A model generated the notes under the pieces. The model saw only the letters and a list, made by a program, of their open reading frames with translations, did no database searches and was not told the origin of the DNA. Position numbers and translations under genes: made by a program. From positions 62,001 through 126,000 of the forward strand of contig JAUHWY010000007.1 of assembly GCA_030427255.1 (NCBI GenBank): 64,000 bases of DNA, read 5' to 3'. Numbering within the stretch: position 1 is the stretch's first letter; each line of letters begins with the position of its first letter. Source of the stretch: Bacteroidia bacterium (GTDB taxonomy: Bacteria > Bacteroidota > Bacteroidia > CAIKAF01). This document shows positions 54,596-63,824 of the stretch, one piece after another.

Positions 54596-54991
54596 GTGTT
54601 GGTTTTGGGGGCGCACCCCAATCCCGATCGGTACGGCAACTTGGTACCGCGGAGGTTGATGTCCTTGGGGTATCCTGTGGTATTGGTAGGCAAACGAACC
54701 GGGAGCATTGAAGACGAAGAAATTAAGCAAAGCATACCCGAAGACACGGAGGTCCACACCGTAACCCTTTACCTGAATGCCGGCAACCAAAAAGGATGGG
54801 AAAGCCAACTGGAAGCTTTAAAACCTAAACGGATTATTTTTAATCCGGGGGCAGAAAACCCCGATTGGTATGAACGACTGAAGGCCAAAGGGATTGAAGC
54901 TGTAGAAGCCTGTACGCTAGTTCTATTAAGTACACATCAGTTTGACACGCCGCCCGGATGGACGCGGAAAGCCCGGACAGCAAAAGCTTAG
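54596..54991 (+). CDS. CoA-binding domain protein (CoA_binding_2)
   Basis: 131 aa from a GTG at 54596. VLVLGAHPNPDRYGN and IIFNPGAEN match the small YccU-like CoA-binding family. No ATG precedes this frame; GTG 54596 is a guess, and TTG 54500 inside accD would give 163 aa. The last residues (PGWTRKARTAKA) and the TAG stop come from structured element F, so the native end was probably about 12 residues earlier. Confidence 0.75.
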   Translation: MLVLGAHPNPDRYGNLVPRRLMSLGYPVVLVGKRTGSIEDEEIKQSIPEDTEVHTVTLYLNAGNQKGWESQLEALKPKRIIFNPGAENPDWYERLKAKGIEAVEACTLVLLSTHQFDTPPGWTRKARTAKA

Positions 54992-55093
54992 GCTTTTTGA
55001 GTATGCCCCGCGGCGGCGCGCAGCAAGCCCCGGGGCAAACCAAAAAGCCAAGCTTTTGGTGGAGGACTTGCAGCAAACAGCCGGATAAGCGGC
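54949..55093 (+). repeat. structured 3'-UTR repeat element, copy F
   Basis: Closing stem GCCGC (54949-54953) / GCGGC (55089-55093) with CCGG / CCGG, shared motifs GGATGGA and AACAGC. The interior hairpin pairs AAAAGCTTAGGCTTTTTG with CAAAAAGCCAAGCTTTT, inside which GCCCCG pairs with CGGGGC. The apical GGCGCGCAGCAA is shared with copy C. It overlaps the CoA-binding gene 3' end and has the same orientation, just before the tRNA promoter. Confidence 0.8.
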
Positions 55094-55106
55094 CCAAAAA
55101 ACCTTC

Positions 55107-55132
55107 TTGTTCTTTAAAAAACACTATATTTG
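55107..55132 (+). promoter_or_regulatory. tRNA-Cys promoter
   Basis: TATATTTG (55125-55132) matches TAnnTTTG; TTG (55107-55109) lies 15 bp upstream, a little short for the -33 element. It is 10 bp before the tRNA. Confidence 0.45.
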
Positions 55133-55142
55133 CCCTCCCAAT

Positions 55143-55213
55143 GGTCCTGTGGCCGAGTGGCTAGGCTCAGCTCTGCAAAAGCTGCTACAGCGGTTCGAAT
55201 CCGCTCGGGACCT
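55143..55213 (+). tRNA. tRNA-Cys (anticodon GCA)
   Basis: A complete cloverleaf of 71 nt: acceptor GGTCCTG / CGGGACC, anticodon stem CAGCT / AGCTG with loop CTGCAAA (GCA), T arm AGCGG-TTCGAAT-CCGCT. CCA is not encoded. Confidence 0.96.
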
Positions 55214-55222
55214 CTCTTTTCT

Positions 55223-55268
55223 ACCGCTAAGTTCCTGACTTTCAAATAGTAGGAAATTAGCGGTTTTT
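55223..55268 (+). terminator. terminator after tRNA-Cys
   Basis: ACCGCTAA / TTAGCGGT stem with an inner TTCCT / AGGAA helix, then TTTTT. It lies 9 bp after the tRNA. Confidence 0.75.
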
Positions 55269-55345
55269 GTTTGTAGACACATTTGTGCCGAATAACCTTT
55301 GCAAATTTCCTTTTTTGAACTACTGCCCTTTCTCAAAAGGGCTGC

Positions 55346-56347
55346 TTACACAAAATCCACATCCGTACTTAGGGGCAGTTTCATTAAGCGTTGAAGGGCG
55401 GTTTCTACCGGCAAATCCTCGTGTAGAACCTTGTACACCATTTTGGTTATCGGGGCTTTCCAGCCTTTTTCTTCGGCGAGTCGGTATACCCTTTCGGTGG
55501 TTGCAATGCCTTCGGCGGTCTCCTCCATTAAGCGAATGACCTCATCTAAGGTTTTGCCTTGAGCCAACCAAGCGCCCACAGTGAAATTTCGGCTGCTGGG
55601 GCTGCTGCAGGTAGCTATTAAATCGCCAAGTCCTGCCACTCCCAAAAATCCGGGAAGTTTTCCACCTAAATGCAAACCCAAATGCACCATTTCTACCATA
55701 GCTCGATTGATGAGCAAGGCCTTGGCATTTTCGCCCAACTCCAGTTGATGCAATGCCCCGGCGGCAATGGCCATAATGTTTTTTAATACACCACACAACT
55801 CTATGCCCCTAAGATCGTGTCCCAATAAGACCTGAAACCTAGGACTTTTGAGCAAGGGAGGAATTTCCTGTAAAACCCGGTCATCCAATGAGGCAACAAC
55901 AGTGGCGGCCGGCTTTCCAAGGGCAATTTCTCGTGCCAAATTGGGGCCGGCCAGGCAGCCAATATGTTTCCAAGCAGTCCGTACCTGAATGGCTTCGCTA
56001 ACCGTTACAAAACCAAAGGGGTCTTCGGCTAAGGGATACAAACCTTTGATGCCATGCACCAATACTTTGTCTTCTCCTGAAACCTTCTGCATGATGGGCC
56101 AAACCTCATCTAAAGCCTGAGAGGGTACCATTAAAAACCAGTAGGTGCAATCGTGCAAATCTTCAGGGTGTGCGCAAGGGGTAACCTTTGGGTGCAAGGC
56201 TTGACCGGCGCTCCTGCGGGTTTGCTGAGCCGTTAAAAATGCTTCCGGGTTTCTTATGTATAAACGCACCGGTAAATTTTCGGCCAACAAATTAGCTACT
56301 GCGGTGCCAAAACTACCGCTCCCTATAACTCCGGCTGTTGCGCTCAT
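55346..56347 (-). CDS. gpsA: glycerol-3-phosphate dehydrogenase [NAD(P)+]
   Basis: 333 aa. NAD-binding GSGSFGTAVANLL at the N-terminus, GIKGLYP, GPNLAREIALGKPAATVVAS and the GVAGLGDLIATC loop are GpsA signatures. It reduces dihydroxyacetone phosphate to glycerol 3-phosphate for phospholipids, the reverse direction of glpD. It is convergent with tRNA-Cys and monocistronic. Confidence 0.95.
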   Translation of the reverse strand: MSATAGVIGSGSFGTAVANLLAENLPVRLYIRNPEAFLTAQQTRRSAGQALHPKVTPCAHPEDLHDCTYWFLMVPSQALDEVWPIMQKVSGEDKVLVHGIKGLYPLAEDPFGFVTVSEAIQVRTAWKHIGCLAGPNLAREIALGKPAATVVASLDDRVLQEIPPLLKSPRFQVLLGHDLRGIELCGVLKNIMAIAAGALHQLELGENAKALLINRAMVEMVHLGLHLGGKLPGFLGVAGLGDLIATCSSPSSRNFTVGAWLAQGKTLDEVIRLMEETAEGIATTERVYRLAEEKGWKAPITKMVYKVLHEDLPVETALQRLMKLPLSTDVDFV

Positions 56348-56420
56348 AGCGCAATGATACGGAAAGTAGGCGAAAGCAGGAGGAAATGGAAGCCTCGAAA
56401 CCGCTGTGTATCTTTAGGCC

Positions 56421-58103
56421 ATGCGTAGATTTTGTGTAGTGCTTGCTATGTGCAGCTTGGGAACCTTATTGCAGGCGCAGCTTCCTGCCGATTTTGTTTT
56501 ATACAACGCCACCGTTTACAATGGCTTAGGCAAATCCTGTAAAGGCTGCGGAGTGGCCATTAAGGATGGAAAAATTCAACAAACGGGGCCGGACAAGTCC
56601 CTAAAGAAGCAAATTCAAAGCAGCTTTTGGGTAAACGTGCAGGGGGCGGTAATCACTCCCGGCATTTTAGATCCACATGGGCATTTTACGCAAGCGGCAG
56701 CAATGTTTCTAGAGCTTGATTTGCGTGGAATTGCCTCCGAAAAGGCTATGGTAGACAGTTTAGAGGCCTTCGCCGCCAAAAACCCCGAAGCCAAAGCTTT
56801 GGTGGGTAGAGGCTGGGATCAACATTTGTGGCCTGAAGCAAAAGCACCCAACAACCTAGCCATTAGCGCCGCATTTCCGGATATACCTGTTTGGCTGGTC
56901 CGCGTGGACGGGCATGCCGGGCTTGCCAATGCCAAAGCCTTAGAACTGGCAGGGATTAATGAAGACTCCGAAATTGCCGGAGGAAAAATTGAACGCTTAG
57001 GAGCAAAACCCTCAGGCATTTTGGTCGACAATGCCATGGAACCCGTTCAAGCCATTTTGCCCAAGCCAAAGGAGGAGCTACTGCAAAAGGCCATGATTCG
57101 TTTAGAAAGTCAGTTATTCGCTCAAGGATTAACCGGTGTGTCCGACTTGGGACTGGAGGCCAAAGACTTGGAAAGGCTCGAAGCTATGTACGCCCAAAGC
57201 ATGCTGAGCATTAGAATGTATGCCGTGGCCAAGCCAAGTCTTGAGAACCTGGTGCACTGGATTAACCGAGGACCTTTGGTGCAGGACCGTTTACACATCC
57301 GTAGCTTTAAATTTTATTGGGATGGGGCTTTGGGAAGCTATGGAGCACATTTAAATGATCCTTATACGGACGCACCCGCTCTACGTGGCCTGGCCTTACT
57401 GAACCCCGACAGCATTTGGCCGGTTCAAAAAGAACTAAGCCGGGCAGGGTTTCAGTTGATTAGCCATTGCATAGGCGATGCCGCCTTAGACGCTTGCCTT
57501 TTGGCTTATAGCCGCGCCTTAGAAGGTGTTCAAGACCATAGAGCCCGCATAGAACACCTGCAAGTAGCCTCCTCTTTAGAGCAAATGGCGGCTTTGGAAG
57601 TTTGGGCAAGCATTCAACCCCGACACGCCGTTTCCGATGCAAGCTGGGCCGTTCACCGGTTGGGAGCCGAAAGATTGCCAAGGGCTTACCCTCTTAAAAG
57701 TTTGAAAAACATGGGAATACCGGTATGCTTAGGCACCGATTTTCCGGTTGAACCAAGCGATCCCCTTGCCACCTTATCCTCGGCAAGTCGACGAAAGCTG
57801 CCGGGGGACAATAGTTCTGTGGAAGAATGGCTAAAGAAAGAAGCCATAACCGCCCAGGAAGCCTTGCAAGCCATGACCTATGAAGCTGCCAAAGCCCAAT
57901 TCTGGGAAGACTTTACCGGAAGCTTGCAAACCGGCTTGGCGGCTGATTTGGTGGTATGGAACAAAGACTGGGTGTTAGGTGCCGAGGCCCAAGCCTGGAT
58001 TACCCTATTGGAGGGCCAAGTGGTGTTTATGCATCCTAAATTGGAGAAAACCAAACCGGAGTTGGCAGATTTGTGCAAGTCAATAAATAGAGGGGTTTTT
58101 TAA
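56421..58103 (+). CDS. amidohydrolase, YtcJ-like, exported
   Basis: 560 aa with a signal peptide (MRRFCVVLAMCSLGTLLQAQ). Metal-site motifs: DPHGHFTQA (HxH), the SHCIGDAA histidine, IEHLQVAS, and the Asp in GTDFPVEPSDPL. It matches the amidohydrolase_3 (YtcJ) family, of unknown specificity, here likely periplasmic. Confidence 0.9.
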   Translation: MRRFCVVLAMCSLGTLLQAQLPADFVLYNATVYNGLGKSCKGCGVAIKDGKIQQTGPDKSLKKQIQSSFWVNVQGAVITPGILDPHGHFTQAAAMFLELDLRGIASEKAMVDSLEAFAAKNPEAKALVGRGWDQHLWPEAKAPNNLAISAAFPDIPVWLVRVDGHAGLANAKALELAGINEDSEIAGGKIERLGAKPSGILVDNAMEPVQAILPKPKEELLQKAMIRLESQLFAQGLTGVSDLGLEAKDLERLEAMYAQSMLSIRMYAVAKPSLENLVHWINRGPLVQDRLHIRSFKFYWDGALGSYGAHLNDPYTDAPALRGLALLNPDSIWPVQKELSRAGFQLISHCIGDAALDACLLAYSRALEGVQDHRARIEHLQVASSLEQMAALEVWASIQPRHAVSDASWAVHRLGAERLPRAYPLKSLKNMGIPVCLGTDFPVEPSDPLATLSSASRRKLPGDNSSVEEWLKKEAITAQEALQAMTYEAAKAQFWEDFTGSLQTGLAADLVVWNKDWVLGAEAQAWITLLEGQVVFMHPKLEKTKPELADLCKSINRGVF

Positions 58104-58202
58104 AATTCATATTAAATTTTTGAATTTAGCCCCAAAATTTCAAGGGGAAATTCAGTTAAGAACCATTATTCCTCTAATTTTACCCAAAATAATAAGGGTA
58201 AA

Positions 58203-60377
58203 ATGGCAAAACAACGATTTCATGCCTTAGCCATGCTAAGCCAGCACCAAGTAGCTCCCTTTAAAAGACCGGAGGCTCCTATCTCCTCTTATTTTGGCGC
58301 CTTGGTTTTTGATAAAAAGAACATGCGCAAATGGTTGGCGGCCGATGATGCAGCACAACTTGAATCCATCATGGAGCGAGGTGGAAAAATGGACCATACC
58401 CTTGCCGATGCAGTGGCTCAGGCCCTCAAATCATGGGCCTTATCGCATGGAGTTACCCACTACACCCACTGGTTTCATCCTTTAAGAGGAACTACTGCAG
58501 AAAAGCACGACACCTTTTTTGAAGTAAAGCAAGGACAAGCCATTGAGCAATTTAAGGGGAGCGCCTTGGTGCAACAAGAACCCGATGCCAGCTCCTTTCC
58601 CAGCGGAGGTCTCAGAAGTACCTTTGAAGCCAGAGGATATACTGCCTGGGATCCAACCAGCCCAGCGTTTATTTACGAAACGGCGCTTGCCAAAACCTTG
58701 TGCATCCCTACCGTATTTGTAGCCTATACCGGTGAAGCTTTAGACCACAAAGCCCCCTTGCTCAAAGCCTTAGATACCATTAATCAGGCCGCAACCCGGG
58801 TTTGCCAAATTTTTGACAAGCAAGTAAAATATGTTACCGCAAGCTTGGGCGTAGAACAAGAGTATTTTTTGGTGGATAGGAACCTCTTTTTGGCAAGGCC
58901 GGATTTAGTGATGTGCGGGCGAACCGTATTTGGCCACAGTCCGGCTCGAGGACAACAACTCTCGGACCATTACTTTGGAAGTATTCCAAGGCGGGTAAGC
59001 AACTTTATGGTGGAGTTTGAAACCGAAGCCCAACGCTTAGGTATTCCCGTGCGTACCCGCCATAACGAGGTAGCTCCGGGTCAATTTGAAGTTGCCCCTC
59101 AATTTGAGGAAGCCAATTTGGCCGTAGACCACAATATGCTGCTCATGGATATTATGGAGCGCATTGCCGAGAAACACCAGTTCAAGATACTTTTCCATGA
59201 AAAACCGTTTAAAGGAATCAATGGAAGCGGCAAACACAACAACTGGTCGCTCATAACCGATGGCGGCAAAAACCTCTTGGCACCTTCCGGAAAACCTAAG
59301 GAGAACCTAGTGTTTCTCACTTTTTTGGTGAGTACCATCAAGGCCGTTCATGCCTATTCCGATGTGCTACGCGCCAGCATTGCATCCGCCGCCAATGACC
59401 TCCGCCTTGGGGCTCATGAAGCTCCTCCCGCCATTATTTCTATTTTCTTGGGGCAACAACTCACTCGGTTTATCGAAGCACTGGAGAACAGCAAAAGCCT
59501 AAATTTAGAGAAAGGAGATAACGTGTACCTTAAGTTGGGGATTTCTAAACTCCCTGAAATACTTCTTGACAATACCGATCGAAACCGAACCTCACCTTTT
59601 GCCTTTACAGGCAACAAGTTTGAATTTAGGGCCGTGGGATCGACCGGCATTTGCTCCTCCCCCATGACCGTTTTAAATGTGGCCGTTGCCGACGTACTGG
59701 ATCAATTGGCCAATGAAGTGGAAGCAAAATTAGCCCAAGGAGTAAAAAGAGAGGTGGCTGTTATTGAGGCCTTGCGCCGCATGCTTAAAGAAAGCAAATC
59801 CATTTTATTCGAAGGCGACAATTACGGAGAGGCCTGGCTCAAAGAAGCTAAAAAAAGAGGGCTTGCTAATTTGCAAACCACTCCCGAAGCCTTGGAACAA
59901 ATGAACAGCGCAAAAGCCAAAGACCTGTTTGAGCGCCATGGAATTTTTAGTAGGGCAGAATTGGAGGCCAGAACCCAAATTTTGTTGGAAGAATATGTGC
60001 TTAAAGTCCAAATCGAGGCCCGTATAGCCGGAGATTTGGCCCAAAACCACGTAATTCCTACGGCAATTAAATACCAACATCAGCTGGTACAGCATCTCAA
60101 AGGTTTAAAAGAGTTGGAACTCGACGACGAAACCACCTTTGAGGCTGCTAGAAATTTAGGAGAGCATATTCAAGCCTGTCAGCGTAAAAACAAGGCCATG
60201 CTCCAAGCTCGAAAGGAGGCCAATCAATTAGAAGACCCGCTTGAAAAGGCCAAAGCATACCAAGGCATTCGATCTATGATCGAAGATATTCGCTACCACG
60301 TAGATAAATTGGAACTTTTGGTCGACGACGAGGATTGGCCCTTACCCAAATACCGCGAACTGCTCTTTTTGCGCTAA
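58203..60377 (+). CDS. glnN: glutamine synthetase type III
   Basis: 724 aa, the type III length rather than about 450 for type I. FKGSALVQQEPDASSFPSGG, ASLGVEQEYFLVDR, RHNEVAPGQFEVAP and KGINGSGKHNNWSL are signatures. It makes glutamine from glutamate and ammonium. Its stop overlaps the convergent crtY stop by 4 nt. Confidence 0.97.
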   Translation: MAKQRFHALAMLSQHQVAPFKRPEAPISSYFGALVFDKKNMRKWLAADDAAQLESIMERGGKMDHTLADAVAQALKSWALSHGVTHYTHWFHPLRGTTAEKHDTFFEVKQGQAIEQFKGSALVQQEPDASSFPSGGLRSTFEARGYTAWDPTSPAFIYETALAKTLCIPTVFVAYTGEALDHKAPLLKALDTINQAATRVCQIFDKQVKYVTASLGVEQEYFLVDRNLFLARPDLVMCGRTVFGHSPARGQQLSDHYFGSIPRRVSNFMVEFETEAQRLGIPVRTRHNEVAPGQFEVAPQFEEANLAVDHNMLLMDIMERIAEKHQFKILFHEKPFKGINGSGKHNNWSLITDGGKNLLAPSGKPKENLVFLTFLVSTIKAVHAYSDVLRASIASAANDLRLGAHEAPPAIISIFLGQQLTRFIEALENSKSLNLEKGDNVYLKLGISKLPEILLDNTDRNRTSPFAFTGNKFEFRAVGSTGICSSPMTVLNVAVADVLDQLANEVEAKLAQGVKREVAVIEALRRMLKESKSILFEGDNYGEAWLKEAKKRGLANLQTTPEALEQMNSAKAKDLFERHGIFSRAELEARTQILLEEYVLKVQIEARIAGDLAQNHVIPTAIKYQHQLVQHLKGLKELELDDETTFEAARNLGEHIQACQRKNKAMLQARKEANQLEDPLEKAKAYQGIRSMIEDIRYHVDKLELLVDDEDWPLPKYRELLFLR

Positions 60378-61060
60378 GCCTTTGCCTTGGCTTTTCCTTT
60401 TAGATACTCCATTACGCTCACCACAATCAACAACAGCAAAAAGGAATAAAAGGAATCCTCAAAGGGAACGGTGCCAATCCGTATGCCCAGGTTCTCAAAA
60501 TCATTGTAACGCACCACAGGTTCTGAGGTGAGCACTCCATTGATTAGAAACAGCGGCACTAGGTGAACCAACCACATAAAGGTGATTTTGCCCATAAGAC
60601 GGGTACCAAAAACGAAATAATGCCAGCCCATAGCAAAAGGTATAAGCCCAAAGGTTACCAAGGTGTAGGTTCGGTCGTACCAACCGGAAACCAGCACTGC
60701 CGACACCAGCGCCATGGCCACAAAAAACCAAGGACCTAGTTTGCGAAGCGGATCACCAAAATATGCATTAAGGCAGGCGTATATAAATACACAGGCATAC
60801 GGTACTACAATAAAAAAGAGCCACTCCTCCAGAGGCAAAGACCCTATATGGAAGCCCGTAAGGTAATCCGAATTGAAGGACCAAATGCCTGCTCTAGTAA
60901 ACCACTCGTCCCAGGGAATAAACACCAACATCCCTGCCAAAATGCCCGGAAACAAATACTTCCAATCTTTATAAAAAGCTACTTTTTTATCGAAAGAAAG
61001 CAACAAAGGGAACAATAAGCTCCCCAAGTCCAATACCAAATATGTCCAGTGACCAAACAC
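60374..61060 (-). CDS. crtY: lycopene cyclase, CrtY(cd)-type fused form
   Basis: 228 aa with about seven transmembrane helices. Two related halves each carry the acid motif of this family: LPLEEWLFF (about 76) and VPFEDSFYSF (about 199). In actinobacteria these are CrtYc and CrtYd; here they are fused, as in many Bacteroidota. It cyclises lycopene to beta-carotene. The start immediately follows the crtB stop. Confidence 0.9.
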   Translation of the reverse strand: MFGHWTYLVLDLGSLLFPLLLSFDKKVAFYKDWKYLFPGILAGMLVFIPWDEWFTRAGIWSFNSDYLTGFHIGSLPLEEWLFFIVVPYACVFIYACLNAYFGDPLRKLGPWFFVAMALVSAVLVSGWYDRTYTLVTFGLIPFAMGWHYFVFGTRLMGKITFMWLVHLVPLFLINGVLTSEPVVRYNDFENLGIRIGTVPFEDSFYSFLLLLIVVSVMEYLKGKAKAKA

Positions 61061-61900
61061 TTAGAGCATATTGATGGTATGCCTGGCAAAGGACCGAATG
61101 AGTATGCTCATTTTTCGGGCATTATTGATGCGCACGCGCTCGTGCATAATGATTTCTGCCTGCATGCGGCATATTTTTCTAAAGAGTTTGGTATAGTACC
61201 GATAGGCCAAATACACCCCTATCCTACTGCCCTTTGGCAACCGTCGAATCCCTTCTAGCGCATGCTTAAAATCAGCGGCTATGTCAGCTTCAATTTCTGC
61301 CTTTACGTCTCCACTGAACTGCTGAAAGTTCACGCCCGGGAAATAAACTCTGCCTCTTGTTTCAAAGTCGTCGCCCATGTCCCTTAAAAAATTCACCTTC
61401 TGAAAGGCAGCTCCTAAGCTTCGTGCATGGGGCACCAAACTCTCGTATAAGGAAGAGTTCCCCTCACAAAATACCTGCAAGCACATAAGCCCTACCACCT
61501 CGGCCGATCCATAAATGTATTCTTCGTAGCCTGCTTTATCGTACTTGGTATGGTCCAAATCCATTTCCATGCTATGCAAAAAGGCCTCAATCAAGGAGCG
61601 ATCAATGGCATAGTTATGCACCGTTTCTTGAAAGGCATGCAACACAGGATTTGTGCTTATTCCTCGATCCAGCGCCTTCCAGGTATCTTCTTTAAACTCC
61701 CTAAAAAGGGTCTCTTTGTCGTGGCCATGAAAAGTGTCTACGATTTCATCAGCAAAGCGCACAAAGCCATAAATGGCATAGACCGGACCTCTAAACCGGG
61801 CACCAAGCATACGTATGCCCAACGAAAAAGAAGTGCTGTAGCGTTTGGTGATTAAACGGCTGCAGGCTTGGTTGGTTTTATGATACAAGCTGATGCTCAT
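61061..61900 (-). CDS. crtB: phytoene synthase
   Basis: 279 aa. First Asp-rich motif in RFADEIVDTF, second in LRDMGDDFETRGR, with MLGARFRGPVYAIYGF near the N-terminus. It condenses two geranylgeranyl diphosphates to phytoene. The start overlaps crtI by 23 nt, and crtY follows at once. Confidence 0.95.
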   Translation of the reverse strand: MSISLYHKTNQACSRLITKRYSTSFSLGIRMLGARFRGPVYAIYGFVRFADEIVDTFHGHDKETLFREFKEDTWKALDRGISTNPVLHAFQETVHNYAIDRSLIEAFLHSMEMDLDHTKYDKAGYEEYIYGSAEVVGLMCLQVFCEGNSSLYESLVPHARSLGAAFQKVNFLRDMGDDFETRGRVYFPGVNFQQFSGDVKAEIEADIAADFKHALEGIRRLPKGSRIGVYLAYRYYTKLFRKICRMQAEIIMHERVRINNARKMSILIRSFARHTINML

Positions 61901-63362
61901 GGCAAATACGTTCGGTTACTAATTTAGAACTGATTACAACAATCGGCAAGCCTGTTCCCGGAATGGTACTGGCGCCTACGTAGTATAGGTTATTGAGCGA
62001 CTCGTCTTTGTTGGCCGGTCTAAAGGCGCCAATTTGATTTAAGCCATGGGCCAATCCCAAACCGCTGCCCCGGTAAAGGTTAAAGGTATCTCTCCACTCG
62101 TTGGGAGGCATTACTTTGCGCACCATGGTATTGCCCGCCAAATCAAAGCCGGTCCGCTCACTCAAGTCGGCAATAATATTGTCGGCCAAGGTCTCCGCAT
62201 CCTGCCAATGGGTCTTGTAGCGCATGTCGGGTACCGGACAAAGAATAAAAATATTCTCGCAGCCTTCCGGGGCACAAGCAGGATTCGATTTGCTCGATAC
62301 ATTAACGTAATAGTAGGGTTTTTCCGGATTTACGCTCAATTTAAAAATTTTATCGGCGTACTCCTTAAAATTGTTACCCAAAAAGTAGTTGTGGTGGTGC
62401 AGTCCTTCCACTTTGCCTTTCACTCCTAGGTAAATGGTAAACGGCGACAAAGTCCAGTCCATAGCGTCCAGTTTGGGCTCGGAATACTTTTCGCGACCCA
62501 GCACTTGACCTCTAAAAGCAGCGGCATCGGCATTGACAACGTACAAATCGCCTTTCCAAATGCGTCCGTTTTGATCTTCAAGTCCACTAACCTCTTTACC
62601 AACCTGATGCACTTTTTTGATTTCGGTGCCGTACTCAAACTCCACACCCCGCTTTTCCAGCTCTGCCACAATGGTTTCTACAATGCGGTACATGCCTCCT
62701 TCGACGCTCCAATAGCCATCATGTTCCAGCTCCGTGTAATTCAACAGCTTATACACCGCTGGCGTATCGAATGGGGTAGCCCCCAAGAAAAAGGCCACCA
62801 AACTAAAAATCACTTTAACCTCATGGGACTCAAAATGTCGATCCAACTCGTTCCACATGGACCGAAACATGGCCGGAGCATGTTTCCAAGGCACACCGGC
62901 CATGGAAAGCAGGTAATCGAACTTTCCGTTGAAGTTCTTCTTTACAATCCGGTACTCCGTATCATGAAATATGGTTTTGGCCCCGGCCAAATACTTACGG
63001 CATTTGGCTTCAAAGTCGGGCTCTAGGTCTTTGAACTCTTCCGCTAACTTTTTTAAGTCTCTAAAAATCTGAAACTTTCGATCGCTACCGGCAAAATTCA
63101 CGGTATACAAAGGAGCCAATTGCTGATACTTCAATGGATTTTCCATGCCGCAGCTCTGAAAAAGCTCGTCGAACTCATAGCTCATGGAAAAAAAGGAAGG
63201 GCCCAAATCAAAGGTAAATCCTTGCTCTTTATAGCTGTTCAGTCGTCCTCCCGGCTGGTGGTATTTCTCTAATATCTTTACTTTATATCCCTTGCTGCTG
63301 AGCCTAAGGGCCGTTGCCAGGCCTCCAAGACCCGCACCGGTAATAATTACTTGTTCTGCCAC
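61878..63362 (-). CDS. crtI: phytoene desaturase
   Basis: 494 aa. FAD motif ITGAGLGGLATALRLSSKGY and GGRLNSYKEQGFTFDLGPSFF at the N-terminus and the C-terminal GASTIPGTGLPIVVISSKL are CrtI signatures. It converts phytoene to lycopene. The operon order is crtZ, crtI, crtB, crtY, with overlaps; crtZ is 3 bp upstream. Confidence 0.95.
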   Translation of the reverse strand: MAEQVIITGAGLGGLATALRLSSKGYKVKILEKYHQPGGRLNSYKEQGFTFDLGPSFFSMSYEFDELFQSCGMENPLKYQQLAPLYTVNFAGSDRKFQIFRDLKKLAEEFKDLEPDFEAKCRKYLAGAKTIFHDTEYRIVKKNFNGKFDYLLSMAGVPWKHAPAMFRSMWNELDRHFESHEVKVIFSLVAFFLGATPFDTPAVYKLLNYTELEHDGYWSVEGGMYRIVETIVAELEKRGVEFEYGTEIKKVHQVGKEVSGLEDQNGRIWKGDLYVVNADAAAFRGQVLGREKYSEPKLDAMDWTLSPFTIYLGVKGKVEGLHHHNYFLGNNFKEYADKIFKLSVNPEKPYYYVNVSSKSNPACAPEGCENIFILCPVPDMRYKTHWQDAETLADNIIADLSERTGFDLAGNTMVRKVMPPNEWRDTFNLYRGSGLGLAHGLNQIGAFRPANKDESLNNLYYVGASTIPGTGLPIVVISSKLVTERICHEHQLVS

Positions 63363-63365
63363 TGC

Positions 63366-63824
63366 TTATACGTTATTTTTTTTAGGCCAATATTTTCGAT
63401 GGACAAACAAAAAGCCAAAGGCCTCCCCATCTTCTTTTCCCAATTTCTTGTGGTGTATTTTATGGGCTTTTCTTAAAGCCATTAAATAGCGATTGTTGGT
63501 ACGGGTGAACCACTTAACACGCTGATGCACAAATATGTCGTGCACAAAAAAATAGGCTGCGCCATAGGCGGCAATCCCCAATCCGCTCCAAAACCTCCAG
63601 TCCCACGACTCGGCACCCAATACAATCAACAGCACCGACAAAGCAGCAAATACCACCCCAAACAAATCGTTTTTCTCAAAGCGCTTGTAGCCGGGCTCGT
63701 GGTGGTCTTTATGCCAGCTCCACAAAAAACCATGCATGATGTATTTATGGGTGAACCAAGCCACACCTTCCCACAACAGAAAGAAACCAACAAAACAACC
63801 GGCATTAATGATCCAGTTTGGCAT
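63366..63824 (-). CDS. crtZ: beta-carotene hydroxylase
   Basis: 152 aa from the ATG at 63824 (MPNWIINAGC); the longer frame to 63893 is not conserved-looking. Histidine boxes HKYIMHG, HKDHH, HDIFVH and HKIHH are those of CrtZ. It adds 3-hydroxyl groups to beta-carotene, giving zeaxanthin. It is the first gene of the carotenoid operon. Confidence 0.92.
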   Translation of the reverse strand: MPNWIINAGCFVGFFLLWEGVAWFTHKYIMHGFLWSWHKDHHEPGYKRFEKNDLFGVVFAALSVLLIVLGAESWDWRFWSGLGIAAYGAAYFFVHDIFVHQRVKWFTRTNNRYLMALRKAHKIHHKKLGKEDGEAFGFLFVHRKYWPKKNNV

